A stretch of DNA of 64,000 bases from NCBI RefSeq assembly GCF_016598485.1, contig NZ_JAEMUW010000011.1:124001-188000 (forward strand). The letters are read 5' to 3'. This DNA comes from Micromonospora coerulea. GTDB lineage: Bacteria; Actinomycetota; Actinomycetes; Mycobacteriales; Micromonosporaceae. The notes beneath the pieces are model-generated. The model did no database searches. It was not told where the DNA came from and saw only the letters and a list, made by a program, of their open reading frames with translations. A program made the translations under genes and the position numbers. This document shows positions 8,095 through 16,295 of this stretch, piece after piece (within the stretch, counting starts at the first letter, position 1; every line of letters starts with the position of its first letter).

Positions 8095-9114
8095 ATGGCT
8101 CAGCGCAACAGCTCAGGTCGCGGCACGACTGCGACGAAGACCAAACGGCAAGCCGGTAATCAGACCCCGGGTACCCCGGGTATCTCCGAATCCGAGATCT
8201 CCCGGATGAAGGTCGACGACATCCGCGGCCAGCTCCGTCGGCGCGGCGTGTCGGGGATCTCCGCCCTGCGCAAGCCGGAGCTGGTGCAGACCCTGGCCCG
8301 GACCCTGCGATCGGAGGGCCGGGGCGGCGGCGCGGCACGCAAGGCCACCGGGCCGGCGGGGCGGGCCGCCGCCACGAAGAAGGCCGCCAAGAAGGCCCCG
8401 GCCAGGAAGGCCGCCAAGGCCGCACCCCCCGCGAAGGCCGCGGGCGCGCGGGCGAAGGCTGCGCCGGCCCGGAAGGCGGCGGCGAAGAAGGCTGCGCCGG
8501 CCCGCAAGGCGGCGGCGGCGAAGAAGGCTGCGCCGGCCCGGAAGGCTGCGCCGGCCCGGAAGGCTGCGCCGGCCCGGAAGGCGGCGGCGGCGAAGAAGGC
8601 TGCGCCGGCCCGGAAGACGGCGGCCGCGAAGAAGGCGGCACCGGCGCGAGGCCGGGGTCCGGCCGCGAAGGCGGCGCCCGGTACGGGTGCGAGGGCGGCG
8701 CCCGCCGGCGCTGGCGGCGCCGCGGCCGGGAAGGCGGTCACGCCGGTCCGGACCGGCCGGTCGGCGGCCCGTTCGGTGCGCTCGTCCCAGCAGATCACCT
8801 CGCTGGACGATCGTCCCGAACGTCCCGGTCGGAGCCTGGTGACGGCCAACCACGAGGTGATCCAGCGCTGGGCGGGGGCCCGCAACGCCAAGCCGGCCAC
8901 CATTGCCGGTACGGAGCGGGAGGGCCGGCCGGGCGTGCTGACGTTCAACATCCCGGGCTATCGGGAGAGCAGCCGGATCCAGGAGATTAGTTGGGACGAC
9001 TGGTTCCGGACCTTCGACCTGCGGCGGCTCAACCTGATCTACCAGGAGCAGCTCCGTGACGGTCGGCAGAGCAACTTCTTCCGGACGGAATCACCCGATC
9101 GGGAGGACGCCTGA
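8095..9114 (+). CDS. Rho-N/SAP-like domain + histone H1-like Lys/Ala tail + conserved C-terminal domain
   Basis: A 339-residue three-part protein. Residues 31-72 (ISRMKVDDIRGQLRRRGVSG, then RKPELVQTLAR) resemble the Rho N-terminal/SAP-type helix-extended-helix fold that binds nucleic acid. Residues 81-190 are a highly basic tract of AAPARKAAAAKK-type repeats, similar to bacterial histone H1-like proteins and the HupB tail. Residues 234-335 form a conserved actinobacterial C-terminal domain (HEVIQRWAGARNAKPATIAG, ISWDDWFRTFDLRRLNLIYQ, GRQSNFFR) that also occurs alone in small proteins of unknown role. Start ATG has GAGGAG 8 nt upstream. Likely a nucleoid-associated or RNA-binding protein; this is inference. 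Terminated by two hairpins downstream. Confidence 0.8.
   Translation: MAQRNSSGRGTTATKTKRQAGNQTPGTPGISESEISRMKVDDIRGQLRRRGVSGISALRKPELVQTLARTLRSEGRGGGAARKATGPAGRAAATKKAAKKAPARKAAKAAPPAKAAGARAKAAPARKAAAKKAAPARKAAAAKKAAPARKAAPARKAAPARKAAAAKKAAPARKTAAAKKAAPARGRGPAAKAAPGTGARAAPAGAGGAAAGKAVTPVRTGRSAARSVRSSQQITSLDDRPERPGRSLVTANHEVIQRWAGARNAKPATIAGTEREGRPGVLTFNIPGYRESSRIQEISWDDWFRTFDLRRLNLIYQEQLRDGRQSNFFRTESPDREDA
8457..8645 (+). repeat. Imperfect 18-bp tandem repeats encoding the H1-like tail
   Basis: Units based on GCTGCGCCGGCCCGGAAG recur, some directly adjacent (about 8527-8580) and some separated by GCGGCGGCGAAGAAG. They stay in frame and encode APARKA and AAKKAA motifs. Such tracts readily change copy number between strains. 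Confidence 0.85.
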
Positions 9115-9328
9115 GGTTTACGGGAATGGCCGGCGGGAACCCGCTGTTGGCCAAGGGAGGCCCGGAGCCCAGGCAGCCGGATTTCCGACACGGATGCTGT
9201 GACCGGCGAGACAGTGATCTGAGTTGAATCCAGAATCCGGGCGAACTAACTTTATTGCACCGCGTCACGCTTGGAATCGTTCGGGGGAGCGGCGGATCGA
9301 TCAGATCCGCGCAAGCGAGACGCGAGGG

Positions 9329-9366
9329 ACAGGTGGATCACGCCGTTGGGGGACGGTGCCACCTGT
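9329..9366. terminator. First of two hairpins between convergent genes
   Basis: ACAGGTGG (9329-9336) pairs with CCACCTGT (9359-9366), with inner CCGT/ACGG (9343-9346 with 9353-9356). The 417-bp gap 9115-9531 holds this hairpin and the next one. I see no gene elsewhere in it. Confidence 0.6.
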
Positions 9367-9382
9367 GGAACCGGCGGCGCGA

Positions 9383-9416
9383 GCGGGCGACGCTTACGGG
9401 GGTGAGTGTCGCCCGC
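9383..9416. terminator. Second, very strong hairpin between convergent genes
   Basis: A 15-bp uninterrupted stem (two G-U wobbles, arms 9383-9397 and 9402-9416) closed by a GGGG loop. It lies between the rightward H1-like gene and the leftward MFS gene and has no U-tract on either side, as is usual for actinobacterial terminators. It can act in both directions. Confidence 0.7.
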
Positions 9417-9531
9417 CGCCGCCGGGCGTACGGTGCGGGCGTCCACCACGACGGGGGTCGAGGTGGGCGCCCAGCGCCATTTCCGGGCCGGATCGGCCCG
9501 GCCCCTCCGCCCACCGCCGCCCGGCCGCGGC

Positions 9532-10863
9532 TCACCGGCCCGCGGTGACGCTCTCCGCCGGATCGGCGCGAGCGGCCCGCTGGGCGGCCACCCGCCGTTC
9601 CCGGGGCGGGCCGGCGAGCAGGTGGCCGACCGCCGCGACCACGCCCAGCCCGCCCACGATCAGCCAGTGCCGCTCGCCTAGATGCTGAAGGCTCACGCCG
9701 CCCAGCGCGGGCGCCACGAACGACGCCGCCGGGAAGGTCAGGTAGAAGACCGACTGGTAGCGGGCCCGCAGCTCCGGCGGGGCGAGGTCCGCGTTGATCT
9801 GCGCGTTCGGCGGCGCGGCGAGCATCGAGCCGACCGTCCAGACCACCGCCGCGCCCAGGTAGAACGGCAGGTCGTGGGCGAAGGCCAACGCGGCGAAGCC
9901 GAGCGCCATCAGCCCGGTGGAGACCGACAGCACGGTCGCTTTCCGGTACGGCTCGATCAGCCGGGGCACGAAGAGCTGCCCGAGCACGATCAGCACGCCG
10001 CCGAGCGCCACCACCGCGCCGTACGCCGACGGGCTCAGGCCGTCCGCGCGCATCGCCAGCGGCATGATGGTCGACGTCTGCATGGTGAGCACGGCGAGCA
10101 CGAAGGTCAGCCCGACGAAGACCAGGAAGACCCGGTCGGTCAGCGCGGTGTGCAGCCCCGGCCGCCGCTCCCCGCCCCGCCCCGCCCGGGCCGCCCCGAG
10201 CCGCGGGCGCCGCGGCTCGGGGCCGGTCGTGCGGCCCGCCGTAGCGGGCGGATCCTCGGCCTCGGCGCGGCGCCGGGCGAGCGTCTCGGGGACCTTCCAG
10301 GCGATGACCGCGGCGGCGGCCAGGGTGGTGGCGGCGTCCACCAGGAACAGGGCGAGGAAGCTCGCCTCGGCGAGCACCCCGGCCAGCAGCGAGGCGACCG
10401 CCATGCCCAGGTTGAACGCCCAGAACTGGAGGTTGAACGCGCGCGAGCGGCGCTCCTCGGGCACCACGTCGACGATCGCCGCGACGAAGGCGGGGCTCGG
10501 CATCGAGTGCAGCACCCCGACCAGGCCGGCGAGCAGCGCGATCACCGCCAGTTGCCGGCTGAAGGCCAGCGCGATCATCAGCCCGGCGGCGCCGAGATGC
10601 GCGGCGAGCAAAGTGGCCCGCCGGCCCCACCGGTCGGCCAGCACCCCGCCGAGCAGCGTGCCGACCGCCCCGCCCGCCCCGTACGCGCCGACCACCGCGC
10701 CCGCCAGCGACTCGGAGGCGCCGCGCGCCGCGGTCAGGTAGAGCGAGAGGAAGAGCATCGCGAAGGCGCCGGCCCGGTTGACCAGGAGGCCGGACCAGAG
10801 GTACCAGAACGTGGCGGGGAGCCCCCCGGCCGTGTCGTCCCACCAGCGCCGCAGGCCGCGCAC
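9532..10863 (-). CDS. MFS transporter (paralogue 1)
   Basis: A 443-residue major facilitator superfamily protein with about 12 membrane segments. The signature loop between helices 2 and 3 reads GGVLADRWGRRATLLAAH. After helix 6 there is a long cytoplasmic loop rich in Arg/Pro/Gly (about residues 200-245). The start is GWxDTAGGLPATFWYLWSGLLVNRAG, nearly the same as in the next gene, so the two are paralogues. GTG start at 10863 with GGAGG 6 nt upstream. Substrate unknown; the short family resembles multidrug or proton-driven efflux MFS carriers. Confidence 0.85.
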   Translation of the reverse strand: MRGLRRWWDDTAGGLPATFWYLWSGLLVNRAGAFAMLFLSLYLTAARGASESLAGAVVGAYGAGGAVGTLLGGVLADRWGRRATLLAAHLGAAGLMIALAFSRQLAVIALLAGLVGVLHSMPSPAFVAAIVDVVPEERRSRAFNLQFWAFNLGMAVASLLAGVLAEASFLALFLVDAATTLAAAAVIAWKVPETLARRRAEAEDPPATAGRTTGPEPRRPRLGAARAGRGGERRPGLHTALTDRVFLVFVGLTFVLAVLTMQTSTIMPLAMRADGLSPSAYGAVVALGGVLIVLGQLFVPRLIEPYRKATVLSVSTGLMALGFAALAFAHDLPFYLGAAVVWTVGSMLAAPPNAQINADLAPPELRARYQSVFYLTFPAASFVAPALGGVSLQHLGERHWLIVGGLGVVAAVGHLLAGPPRERRVAAQRAARADPAESVTAGR

Positions 10864-10974
10864 CCGTCCTCCATGAAGGTTTGTTAACTGCTACCCCCCG
10901 ACCGTAGGGAGGCGGCTTTGACGGCGCCAGGGTGGCCCTCGTCACCCGGCGAAAGGTGCTCGGGGGCCGCCTTT

Positions 10975-11039
10975 GGAGCTGATGTCGGCAATGAATCACG
11001 CCGCCGCCCGAGTCGTGACTCGTTTACGACATCAGCTCC
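10975..11039. repeat. Inverted-repeat element, short copy (GGAGCTGATGTCG family)
   Basis: GGAGCTGATGTCG (10975-10987) is perfectly complementary to CGACATCAGCTCC (11027-11039). The complementarity continues imperfectly inward (AATCACG against CGTGACT), so arms reach about 26 bp around a roughly 13-nt loop. The same terminal sequence borders the 183-bp element at 29091-29273. It lies between the two MFS genes, downstream of the second and upstream of the first in their shared direction, so it could also terminate transcription. Confidence 0.85.
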
Positions 11040-11081
11040 GTCAGGACGTGCCGATGGATCTCCGCTTCGGCGGGGCGTACC

Positions 11082-12407
11082 TCAGGAGGCGGCGCGGACC
11101 GGCTCGGCCTGCGCGGTCGCGGCGGCCTCGGCCGCCTCGGGGACCGGGGGCTGGACCACGGTGACCGGCCGGAGGGGCGTCGCGGGGATCCGCAGCTGGG
11201 CGGCGCGCCGCTCCCGGGCCGGACCCGAGACCAGGTGTGCCACCGCCATCACCGCGCCGATCGCGGCGCAGCCGAACCACAGCGCGCCGTTGCCGACGTG
11301 CTCCCGCACCAGGCCGCCGAGGATCGGGGCGGCCGCCCCGGCGATCTGCCAGGAGAGCGAGAAGACGCCCTGGTAGCGGCCGCGGAGCGCGGCGGGGGAG
11401 AGCTCGGCGATCAGGGTGGAGTTGGACGGCGAGTTGAGCATCTCGCCGAGGGTCCAGATCAGCACCGTGACCCCGTAGAACCAGGCCGTGCCGGCGAACG
11501 CGGTCAGGCCGAAGCCCACGCCCATCACCAGCGAGGCCAGCGCCAGCACGTGCGACCGGCTGCGTCCCTTGATCAGCCGGGGTACGAAGAGCTGCCCGAT
11601 CACGATCAGCACCCCGTTGAGCGCGATCACCGACCCGTAGGTGGCCGGGCTGAGGCCGGAGTCGCCCATGGCGATCGGCAGCATCGAGATGTGCTGGAGG
11701 AAGACCAGCGCGGCGAACAGGTTCAGCGCGACGAAGCCCAGGTAGACCCGGTCGGTGAGGATGGTCCGGAGCGCGCCCGCGGGCGCGGCGTCGCCCTTGG
11801 CGACGGGGGTCGCTGAGACGGTGCGGGTCTCCTTCACCCGGGTGAAGATGATCAGTGCGGTGATCAGCGTGGTGGCCGCGTCGACCACGAAGAGCAGCAG
11901 ATAGCCGGCCTGGGCGGCCATTCCGGCGAGCACGGCGGCGCAGGCGAACCCCAGGTTGATCGCCCAGTAGTTCAGCGAGAAGGCCCGCAGCCGGTCCTTC
12001 TCCGGCACCACGTCGATCATCATGGCGCCGAACGCCGGGCGGGCCGCCTCGGCGAACGTGCCGAGCAGCAGCGCGCCCAGGGCCACCGCCCACAGCGGCC
12101 GGGCCAGCCCGAGCGCCAGCATCATGGTGGCCGCGCCGAGGTGCGCGGTGAGCAGGGTCGGCCGGCGTCCCCACCGGTCGGCGAGGGTGCCGCCGACGGT
12201 GGTGCCGACCGCGCCGCCGACGCCCCATGCGCCGAGCACCAGGCCGGCCTGCGAGGCCGAGAAGCCGCGCTCCTGGGTGAGGTAGATGGCGAGGAAGACC
12301 AGGACGAAGGAGCCGAGCCGGTTGATCAGCGTGCCGGTCCAGAGGTACCAGAAGGACCTCGGCAGTCCACCCGTCGTGTCCCGGAACCAGCCCCGTACCG
12401 TCCGCAC
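11082..12407 (-). CDS. MFS transporter (paralogue 2)
   Basis: A 441-residue, 12-helix MFS protein with the motif GGTLADRWGRRPTLLTAHLG and an N-terminus (DTTGGLPRSFWYLWTGTLIN) almost identical to that of the neighbouring MFS gene. The central loop (about 195-225) is shorter than in paralogue 1. The GTG start at 12407 has only a weak purine stretch upstream. The 140-bp upstream region contains an unusually AT-rich ATATATAG (about 12434-12441), a plausible promoter core. The pair probably arose by tandem duplication. Substrate unknown. Confidence 0.85.
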   Translation of the reverse strand: MRTVRGWFRDTTGGLPRSFWYLWTGTLINRLGSFVLVFLAIYLTQERGFSASQAGLVLGAWGVGGAVGTTVGGTLADRWGRRPTLLTAHLGAATMMLALGLARPLWAVALGALLLGTFAEAARPAFGAMMIDVVPEKDRLRAFSLNYWAINLGFACAAVLAGMAAQAGYLLLFVVDAATTLITALIIFTRVKETRTVSATPVAKGDAAPAGALRTILTDRVYLGFVALNLFAALVFLQHISMLPIAMGDSGLSPATYGSVIALNGVLIVIGQLFVPRLIKGRSRSHVLALASLVMGVGFGLTAFAGTAWFYGVTVLIWTLGEMLNSPSNSTLIAELSPAALRGRYQGVFSLSWQIAGAAAPILGGLVREHVGNGALWFGCAAIGAVMAVAHLVSGPARERRAAQLRIPATPLRPVTVVQPPVPEAAEAAATAQAEPVRAAS

Positions 12408-12558
12408 CGCGTCGCCCCCGCTTTGGTAATGACCGATATATAGCCTGCGCCTTACAACCTAGTGCCGCCCCGGAACGCCGGTCACCAGCTTTTCCACGTG
12501 GTGGTCGTCACGACCGGTCGCCGCGTGTCCGTTCGCGACGTACGGCAGGATGATCGGC

Positions 12559-13326
12559 ATGACTGCGAGCGAGGGGCCCACCGTCGGGACGCTGGTCCTG
12601 CTGCGGCACGGCGAGAGCGACTGGAACGCGAAGAACCTCTTCACCGGCTGGGTCGACGTCGACCTGACCGCGAAGGGGGAGGCGGAGGCGCGCCGCGGCG
12701 GCGAGCTGATGCGCGAGCACAGCCTGCTGCCCGACGTGGTGCACACCAGCGTGCTGCGGCGCGCGATCCGCACCGCCGAGCTGGCGCTCGACGCCGCCGA
12801 CCGGCACTGGATCGCGGTGCGCCGGTCGTGGCGGCTCAACGAGCGGCACTACGGCGCCCTGCAGGGCAAGAACAAGAAGCAGACCCTGGACGAGTACGGC
12901 GAGGAGCAGTTCATGCTCTGGCGCCGGTCGTACGACACGCCGCCGCCGCCGATCGACGACAACAACGAGTGGTCGCAGGTCGGCGACCCGCGCTACGCGC
13001 TGCTGCCGACCGAGCTGATGCCGCGCACCGAGTGCCTCAAGGACGTCGTGGAGCGGATGCTGCCGTACTGGTACGACTCGATCGTGCCGGACATCCTGGC
13101 CGGCCGGACGGTGCTGGTGGCCGCGCACGGCAACTCGCTGCGCGCTCTGGTCAAGCACCTCGACCAGATCTCCGATGAGGCCATCGCCAAGCTCAACATC
13201 CCGACCGGGATCCCGCTGCGCTACGACCTCGACCCGCAGCTGCGCCCGATGACGCTGGGCGGGACGTACCTCGACCCGGCCGCCGCCAAGGAGGCCGCCG
13301 CCGCGGTCGCCAACCAGGGCCGCTGA
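12559..13326 (+). CDS. gpmA: 2,3-bisphosphoglycerate-dependent phosphoglycerate mutase
   Basis: Glycolytic enzyme interconverting 3- and 2-phosphoglycerate through a phosphohistidine. The 255-residue product shows [10 protein letters not shown] with the phosphorylated histidine, [27 protein letters not shown] and the second active-site histidine in [15 protein letters not shown]. All are diagnostic of the cofactor-dependent class. I use ATG 12559 ([10 protein letters not shown]); an in-frame ATG at 12550 is possible. It directly precedes the phoU/senX3/regX3 block, matching the gpm1-senX3-regX3 order of mycobacteria. Confidence 0.95.
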   Translation: MTASEGPTVGTLVLLRHGESDWNAKNLFTGWVDVDLTAKGEAEARRGGELMREHSLLPDVVHTSVLRRAIRTAELALDAADRHWIAVRRSWRLNERHYGALQGKNKKQTLDEYGEEQFMLWRRSYDTPPPPIDDNNEWSQVGDPRYALLPTELMPRTECLKDVVERMLPYWYDSIVPDILAGRTVLVAAHGNSLRALVKHLDQISDEAIAKLNIPTGIPLRYDLDPQLRPMTLGGTYLDPAAAKEAAAAVANQGR

Positions 13327-13329
13327 GCG

Positions 13330-13369
13330 AACGACGAAGGCCCCGGGGTGACCGGGGGCCTTCGTCGTT
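13330..13369. terminator. Strong bidirectional terminator between gpmA and phoU
   Basis: AACGACGAAGGCCCC (13330-13344) pairs perfectly with GGGGCCTTCGTCGTT (13355-13369), a 15-bp stem and 10-nt loop, followed by TTT on the + strand. It lies between the two convergent genes. Confidence 0.9.
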
Positions 13370-13375
13370 TCCGGG

Positions 13376-14029
13376 TCAGCTCGCGGCGGGCGGGTTCTCG
13401 CCGGTGATCAGGTAGACCACGTGCTCGCCGGCGTTCACCGCATGGTCCGCGAAGCGCTCGTAGAAGCGGCCCAGCAGCGTGGCGTCGATCGCCGTCTCCA
13501 CCCCGTACGGCCACTCGTCGCTGAGCAGCACGCCGAACAGGCTCTTGTGCAGGTCGTCCATGGCGTCGTCGTCGCGGTCCAGTTCGGCGGCGAGGTCGGC
13601 GTCGGGCTTGGCCAGCACCGAGCCGATCTTCTCGGCCATCCGGTCCGCGATGGCCGCCATGTCGGTGAAGACCGGTCGCAGCTCGGCCGGCACCGCCGGC
13701 GAGGGGTGCCGGCGCAGCGCGGTCTTGGCCACGTGGTCGGCCAGGTCACCCATCCGCTCCAGGTCGGCGGCGACGTGCAGGGCGGTGATCATGGCCCGGA
13801 GGTCGGAGGCGACCGGCGCCTGCCGGGCGAGCAGGTCGCAGACCCGCTCCTCGACGTGCCGGTACAGCTCGTCGATCTCGGCGTCCCGCGCGATCACGGT
13901 CTCCGCCGCCTCACGGTCGGCGGTGAGCAGGCCGCGGGTGGCCTGACGCATCGCGGCGCGGACTCCCTCCGCCATGTCCACCAGAAGTTGGCTGACAATC
14001 TGCAGGTCGGCCCGGAATTCGTCGCGCAT
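13376..14029 (-). CDS. phoU: Phosphate signalling protein PhoU
   Basis: A 217-residue all-helical cytoplasmic protein with two PhoU repeats. The conserved motif MITALHVAADLERMGDLADH occurs in the first repeat and LLGRFYERFADHAVNAGEH in the second, each with the E/D-x-x-x-D metal-binding pattern. PhoU links the Pst transporter to the PhoR/SenX3-type kinase and holds phosphate signalling off when phosphate is ample. ATG 14029 has AGGAAG 5 nt upstream. It is transcribed divergently from senX3, with PHO-box-like repeats in the shared promoter, as in Streptomyces phoU/phoRP. Confidence 0.95.
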   Translation of the reverse strand: MRDEFRADLQIVSQLLVDMAEGVRAAMRQATRGLLTADREAAETVIARDAEIDELYRHVEERVCDLLARQAPVASDLRAMITALHVAADLERMGDLADHVAKTALRRHPSPAVPAELRPVFTDMAAIADRMAEKIGSVLAKPDADLAAELDRDDDAMDDLHKSLFGVLLSDEWPYGVETAIDATLLGRFYERFADHAVNAGEHVVYLITGENPPAAS

Positions 14030-14134
14030 CGTCACTTCCTGGGGTCGGTGGCCGGGCTCGGCCCGGATGTCCGGTGCCGGCGTACGGCCTTGAGCAGGTG
14101 CGCGACCCACCGTAGGCGCGGGGAGCGGACCCGA

Positions 14135-14173
14135 GGTGAACGCGGGTGAACGACGCGGGGCTCGCGGGTGAAC
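14135..14173. promoter_or_regulatory. PHO-box-like repeats in the phoU-senX3 divergent promoter
   Basis: GGTGAAC occurs at 14135-14141, 14145-14151 and 14167-14173 (GTTCACC on the - strand). The offsets are 10 and 22 bp, so the last two are two 11-bp steps apart. This matches the 11-bp direct-repeat PHO boxes bound by PhoP in Streptomyces and the related RegX3 sites. It predicts direct control of phoU and senX3-regX3 by RegX3. Confidence 0.7.
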
Positions 14174-14245
14174 TTTCCCGGAAGTGAGAGTGGTTCGTCC
14201 CGTTCTGGGCGATAGCCAGGTTAACAATGACCCTACGATCGCCAG

Positions 14246-15538
14246 GTGGAGTGGGCGGTGGCGGCCGTGGTGGCCCTGGCTCTGGTGACCGGGCTGGTCA
14301 CCGGGGTGCTGCTGTCCCGGCCCGTCCGGCACTGGTGGCGCCGCTCGCGCCTGTCCGGGAGCGCCGCCTCCCGCCCGAATGCAGGGAGGCCGGCAATTCT
14401 CGACGACCAGCAGGGCGGGCTCTCCGGGCTCGGCCGCAAGACGATCGATTCGCTCCGGGCCGGCGTCGTGGTCCTCGACCCCGACGACGTGCCGGTCCTG
14501 GTGAACCCGGCGGCCCGGGCGATGGGCCTGCTCCGCACCGGCGCCACGCCCGGCTCGATCGCCGCCCATCCGCTGATCCGTACCCTCGCCGGGCAGGTCC
14601 GGCGCACCGGCGTACGGCGGGAGATCGAGCTGGACCTGCCGCGCGGCCGGGACAACGCCGGGGACAACCCGCTCGGCGTGCACCTGCGCGCGATGGGGCT
14701 CGGCGCCGGGTACATCTCGATCGAGGCGGCCGACGTCACCGAGTCGCACCGGCTGGCCCGGGTGCGCCGGGACTTCGTGGCCAACGTCAGCCACGAGCTG
14801 AAGACCCCGATCGGCGCGCTGCAACTGCTCGCCGAGGCGCTGGTGGACGCCACCGAGCCGGCCGGCGACGGCGCGCCCGACCTCTCCGAGGACCTGGTCG
14901 CCGCCCGCCGGTTCGCCGAACGGATCCAGCACGAGTCGACGCGGCTCGGCCGGCTGGTGCAGGAGCTGCTGGAGCTGACCCGGCTTCAGGGCGCCGAGCC
15001 GCAGCCGCCCCTCGAGCCGGTCGCGCTGGACTGGGTGATCGCCGAGGTGATCGACCGGACCCGCACCGCGGCCACCGCCCGCCGCGTGGACGTCGTGGTC
15101 GACGGCACCCGTGGCCTGACCGCGTACGGCAGCGACAGCCAGCTCGCCACCGCGGTGGCGAACCTGGTCGAGAACGCCATCAACTACTCGGGCGAGGACA
15201 CCACGGTCCGGATCACCGCCCGGAGGACGGACGAGCACGTCGAGATCGCGGTCGCCGACCAGGGCATCGGCATCGCCCCGAACGAGGTGGACCGGATCTT
15301 CGAACGCTTCTACCGGGCGGACCAGGCCCGGTCCCGGTCGACCGGTGGCACCGGCCTCGGCCTGGCCATCGTCAAGCACATCGCCAGCAACCATGGCGGT
15401 CGGGTGGATGTGTCGAGCACTCTTGGTGGGGGGTCGACGTTCACCCTCCGGCTGCCCGCCAGCCCCCCGGACGACCTGGAGGCGACACTCTCCTCCGCTG
15501 AGATCGAGGCCGGCCCGGCCGAGCTCCGGCAGGTCTGA
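14246..15538 (+). CDS. senX3: Sensor histidine kinase SenX3/PhoR
   Basis: Membrane sensor kinase of the phosphate-starvation two-component system. The 430 residues comprise one N-terminal membrane helix (about 4-24), a PAS-like domain (about 60-165), a dimerisation/phosphoacceptor helix with His183 in FVANVSHELKTPIGAL, and an ATPase domain with NLVENAINYSG (N box), DQGIGIAP (G1) and GGTGLGLAIVKHI (G2). The GTG at 14246 is 6 nt after TACGAT (14234-14239), consistent with a leaderless mRNA. It is followed after 21 bp by regX3. PhoU, encoded divergently, is its expected negative partner. Confidence 0.93.
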   Translation: MEWAVAAVVALALVTGLVTGVLLSRPVRHWWRRSRLSGSAASRPNAGRPAILDDQQGGLSGLGRKTIDSLRAGVVVLDPDDVPVLVNPAARAMGLLRTGATPGSIAAHPLIRTLAGQVRRTGVRREIELDLPRGRDNAGDNPLGVHLRAMGLGAGYISIEAADVTESHRLARVRRDFVANVSHELKTPIGALQLLAEALVDATEPAGDGAPDLSEDLVAARRFAERIQHESTRLGRLVQELLELTRLQGAEPQPPLEPVALDWVIAEVIDRTRTAATARRVDVVVDGTRGLTAYGSDSQLATAVANLVENAINYSGEDTTVRITARRTDEHVEIAVADQGIGIAPNEVDRIFERFYRADQARSRSTGGTGLGLAIVKHIASNHGGRVDVSSTLGGGSTFTLRLPASPPDDLEATLSSAEIEAGPAELRQV

Positions 15539-15559
15539 CCACAGGAAAGGAAACACCCG

Positions 15560-16243
15560 TTGAGCCGCGTACTGGTGGTCGAGGACGAGGAATCGTTCTC
15601 CGACGCCCTGTCCTACATGCTCCGCAAGGAGGGCTTCGAGGTCTCCGTCGCCGCGACGGGCCCCTCCGCTCTCACCGAGTTCGACCGGACCGGCGCCGAC
15701 ATCGTGCTGCTCGACCTGATGTTGCCGGAAATGTCGGGCACCGAGGTCTGCCGGCAGCTCCGGCAGCGTTCGCACGTGCCGATCATCATGGTCACCGCCC
15801 GGGACAGCGAGATCGACAAGGTGGTCGGCCTGGAGATCGGGGCCGACGACTACGTGACCAAGCCGTACTCGCCGCGGGAGCTGGTGGCCCGCATCCGGGC
15901 GGTGCTGCGCCGGCAGAGCGCGGAGGTGGCCGAGTCCGGCGCGCCGACGCTCGCGGCGGGCCCGGTCCGGATGGACATCGAGCGCCACGTGGTGACCGTC
16001 GACGGTGCCGCCGTCCAGCTGCCGCTGAAGGAGTTCGAGCTGCTGGAGCTGCTGCTGCGCAACGCCGGCCGGGTGCTCACCCGGGGGCAGTTGATCGACC
16101 GGGTCTGGGGCGCCGACTACGTGGGCGACACCAAGACCCTGGACGTGCACGTCAAGCGGCTGCGCTCCAAGGTCGAGCCGGAGCCGTCGGCGCCGCGCCA
16201 CATCGTCACCGTCCGCGGCCTGGGCTACAAGTTCGAGCCGTGA
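15560..16243 (+). CDS. regX3: Response regulator RegX3/PhoP
   Basis: A 227-residue OmpR/PhoB-family regulator. The receiver domain has the acidic pair EDE (8-10), phosphoacceptor Asp52 in VLLDLMLP, and KPYSPRELVARI with the conserved lysine. The winged-helix output domain (about 130-225) includes LKEFELLELLLRNAGRVLTR and TKTLDVHVKRLRSKVEP. The start TTG at 15560 has the purine-rich ribosome site AGGAAAGGAAA upstream. Phosphorylated by SenX3, it should activate phosphate-scavenging genes through GTTCACC repeats such as those upstream of senX3. Confidence 0.95.
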   Translation: MSRVLVVEDEESFSDALSYMLRKEGFEVSVAATGPSALTEFDRTGADIVLLDLMLPEMSGTEVCRQLRQRSHVPIIMVTARDSEIDKVVGLEIGADDYVTKPYSPRELVARIRAVLRRQSAEVAESGAPTLAAGPVRMDIERHVVTVDGAAVQLPLKEFELLELLLRNAGRVLTRGQLIDRVWGADYVGDTKTLDVHVKRLRSKVEPEPSAPRHIVTVRGLGYKFEP

Positions 16244-16252
16244 CCGACGTAC

Positions 16253-16289
16253 CGGAAAGGGGCCCGCACGGACGGCGCGGGCCTTTCCG
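16253..16289. terminator. Terminator between regX3 and the citB-like gene
   Basis: CGGAAAGG...GCCCGC (16253-16267) pairs with GCGGGCCTTTCCG (16277-16289) with a 2-nt GG bulge. It is located between the convergent response-regulator genes. Confidence 0.75.
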
Positions 16290-16295
16290 TCGGGG

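Noticed and set aside
8457..8645. Tandem repeats considered as a CRISPR array
   Set aside because: Units are directly adjacent or separated by repetitive codons, in frame, with no unique spacers and no cas genes. They encode the Lys/Ala tail.
13376..16201. Very long leftward reading frame (over 900 codons) through phoU, senX3 and regX3
   Set aside because: Only its 3' end is the true phoU gene. The rest is the antisense of senX3-regX3, with Arg/Gly/His-rich composition typical of GC-rich shadow frames.
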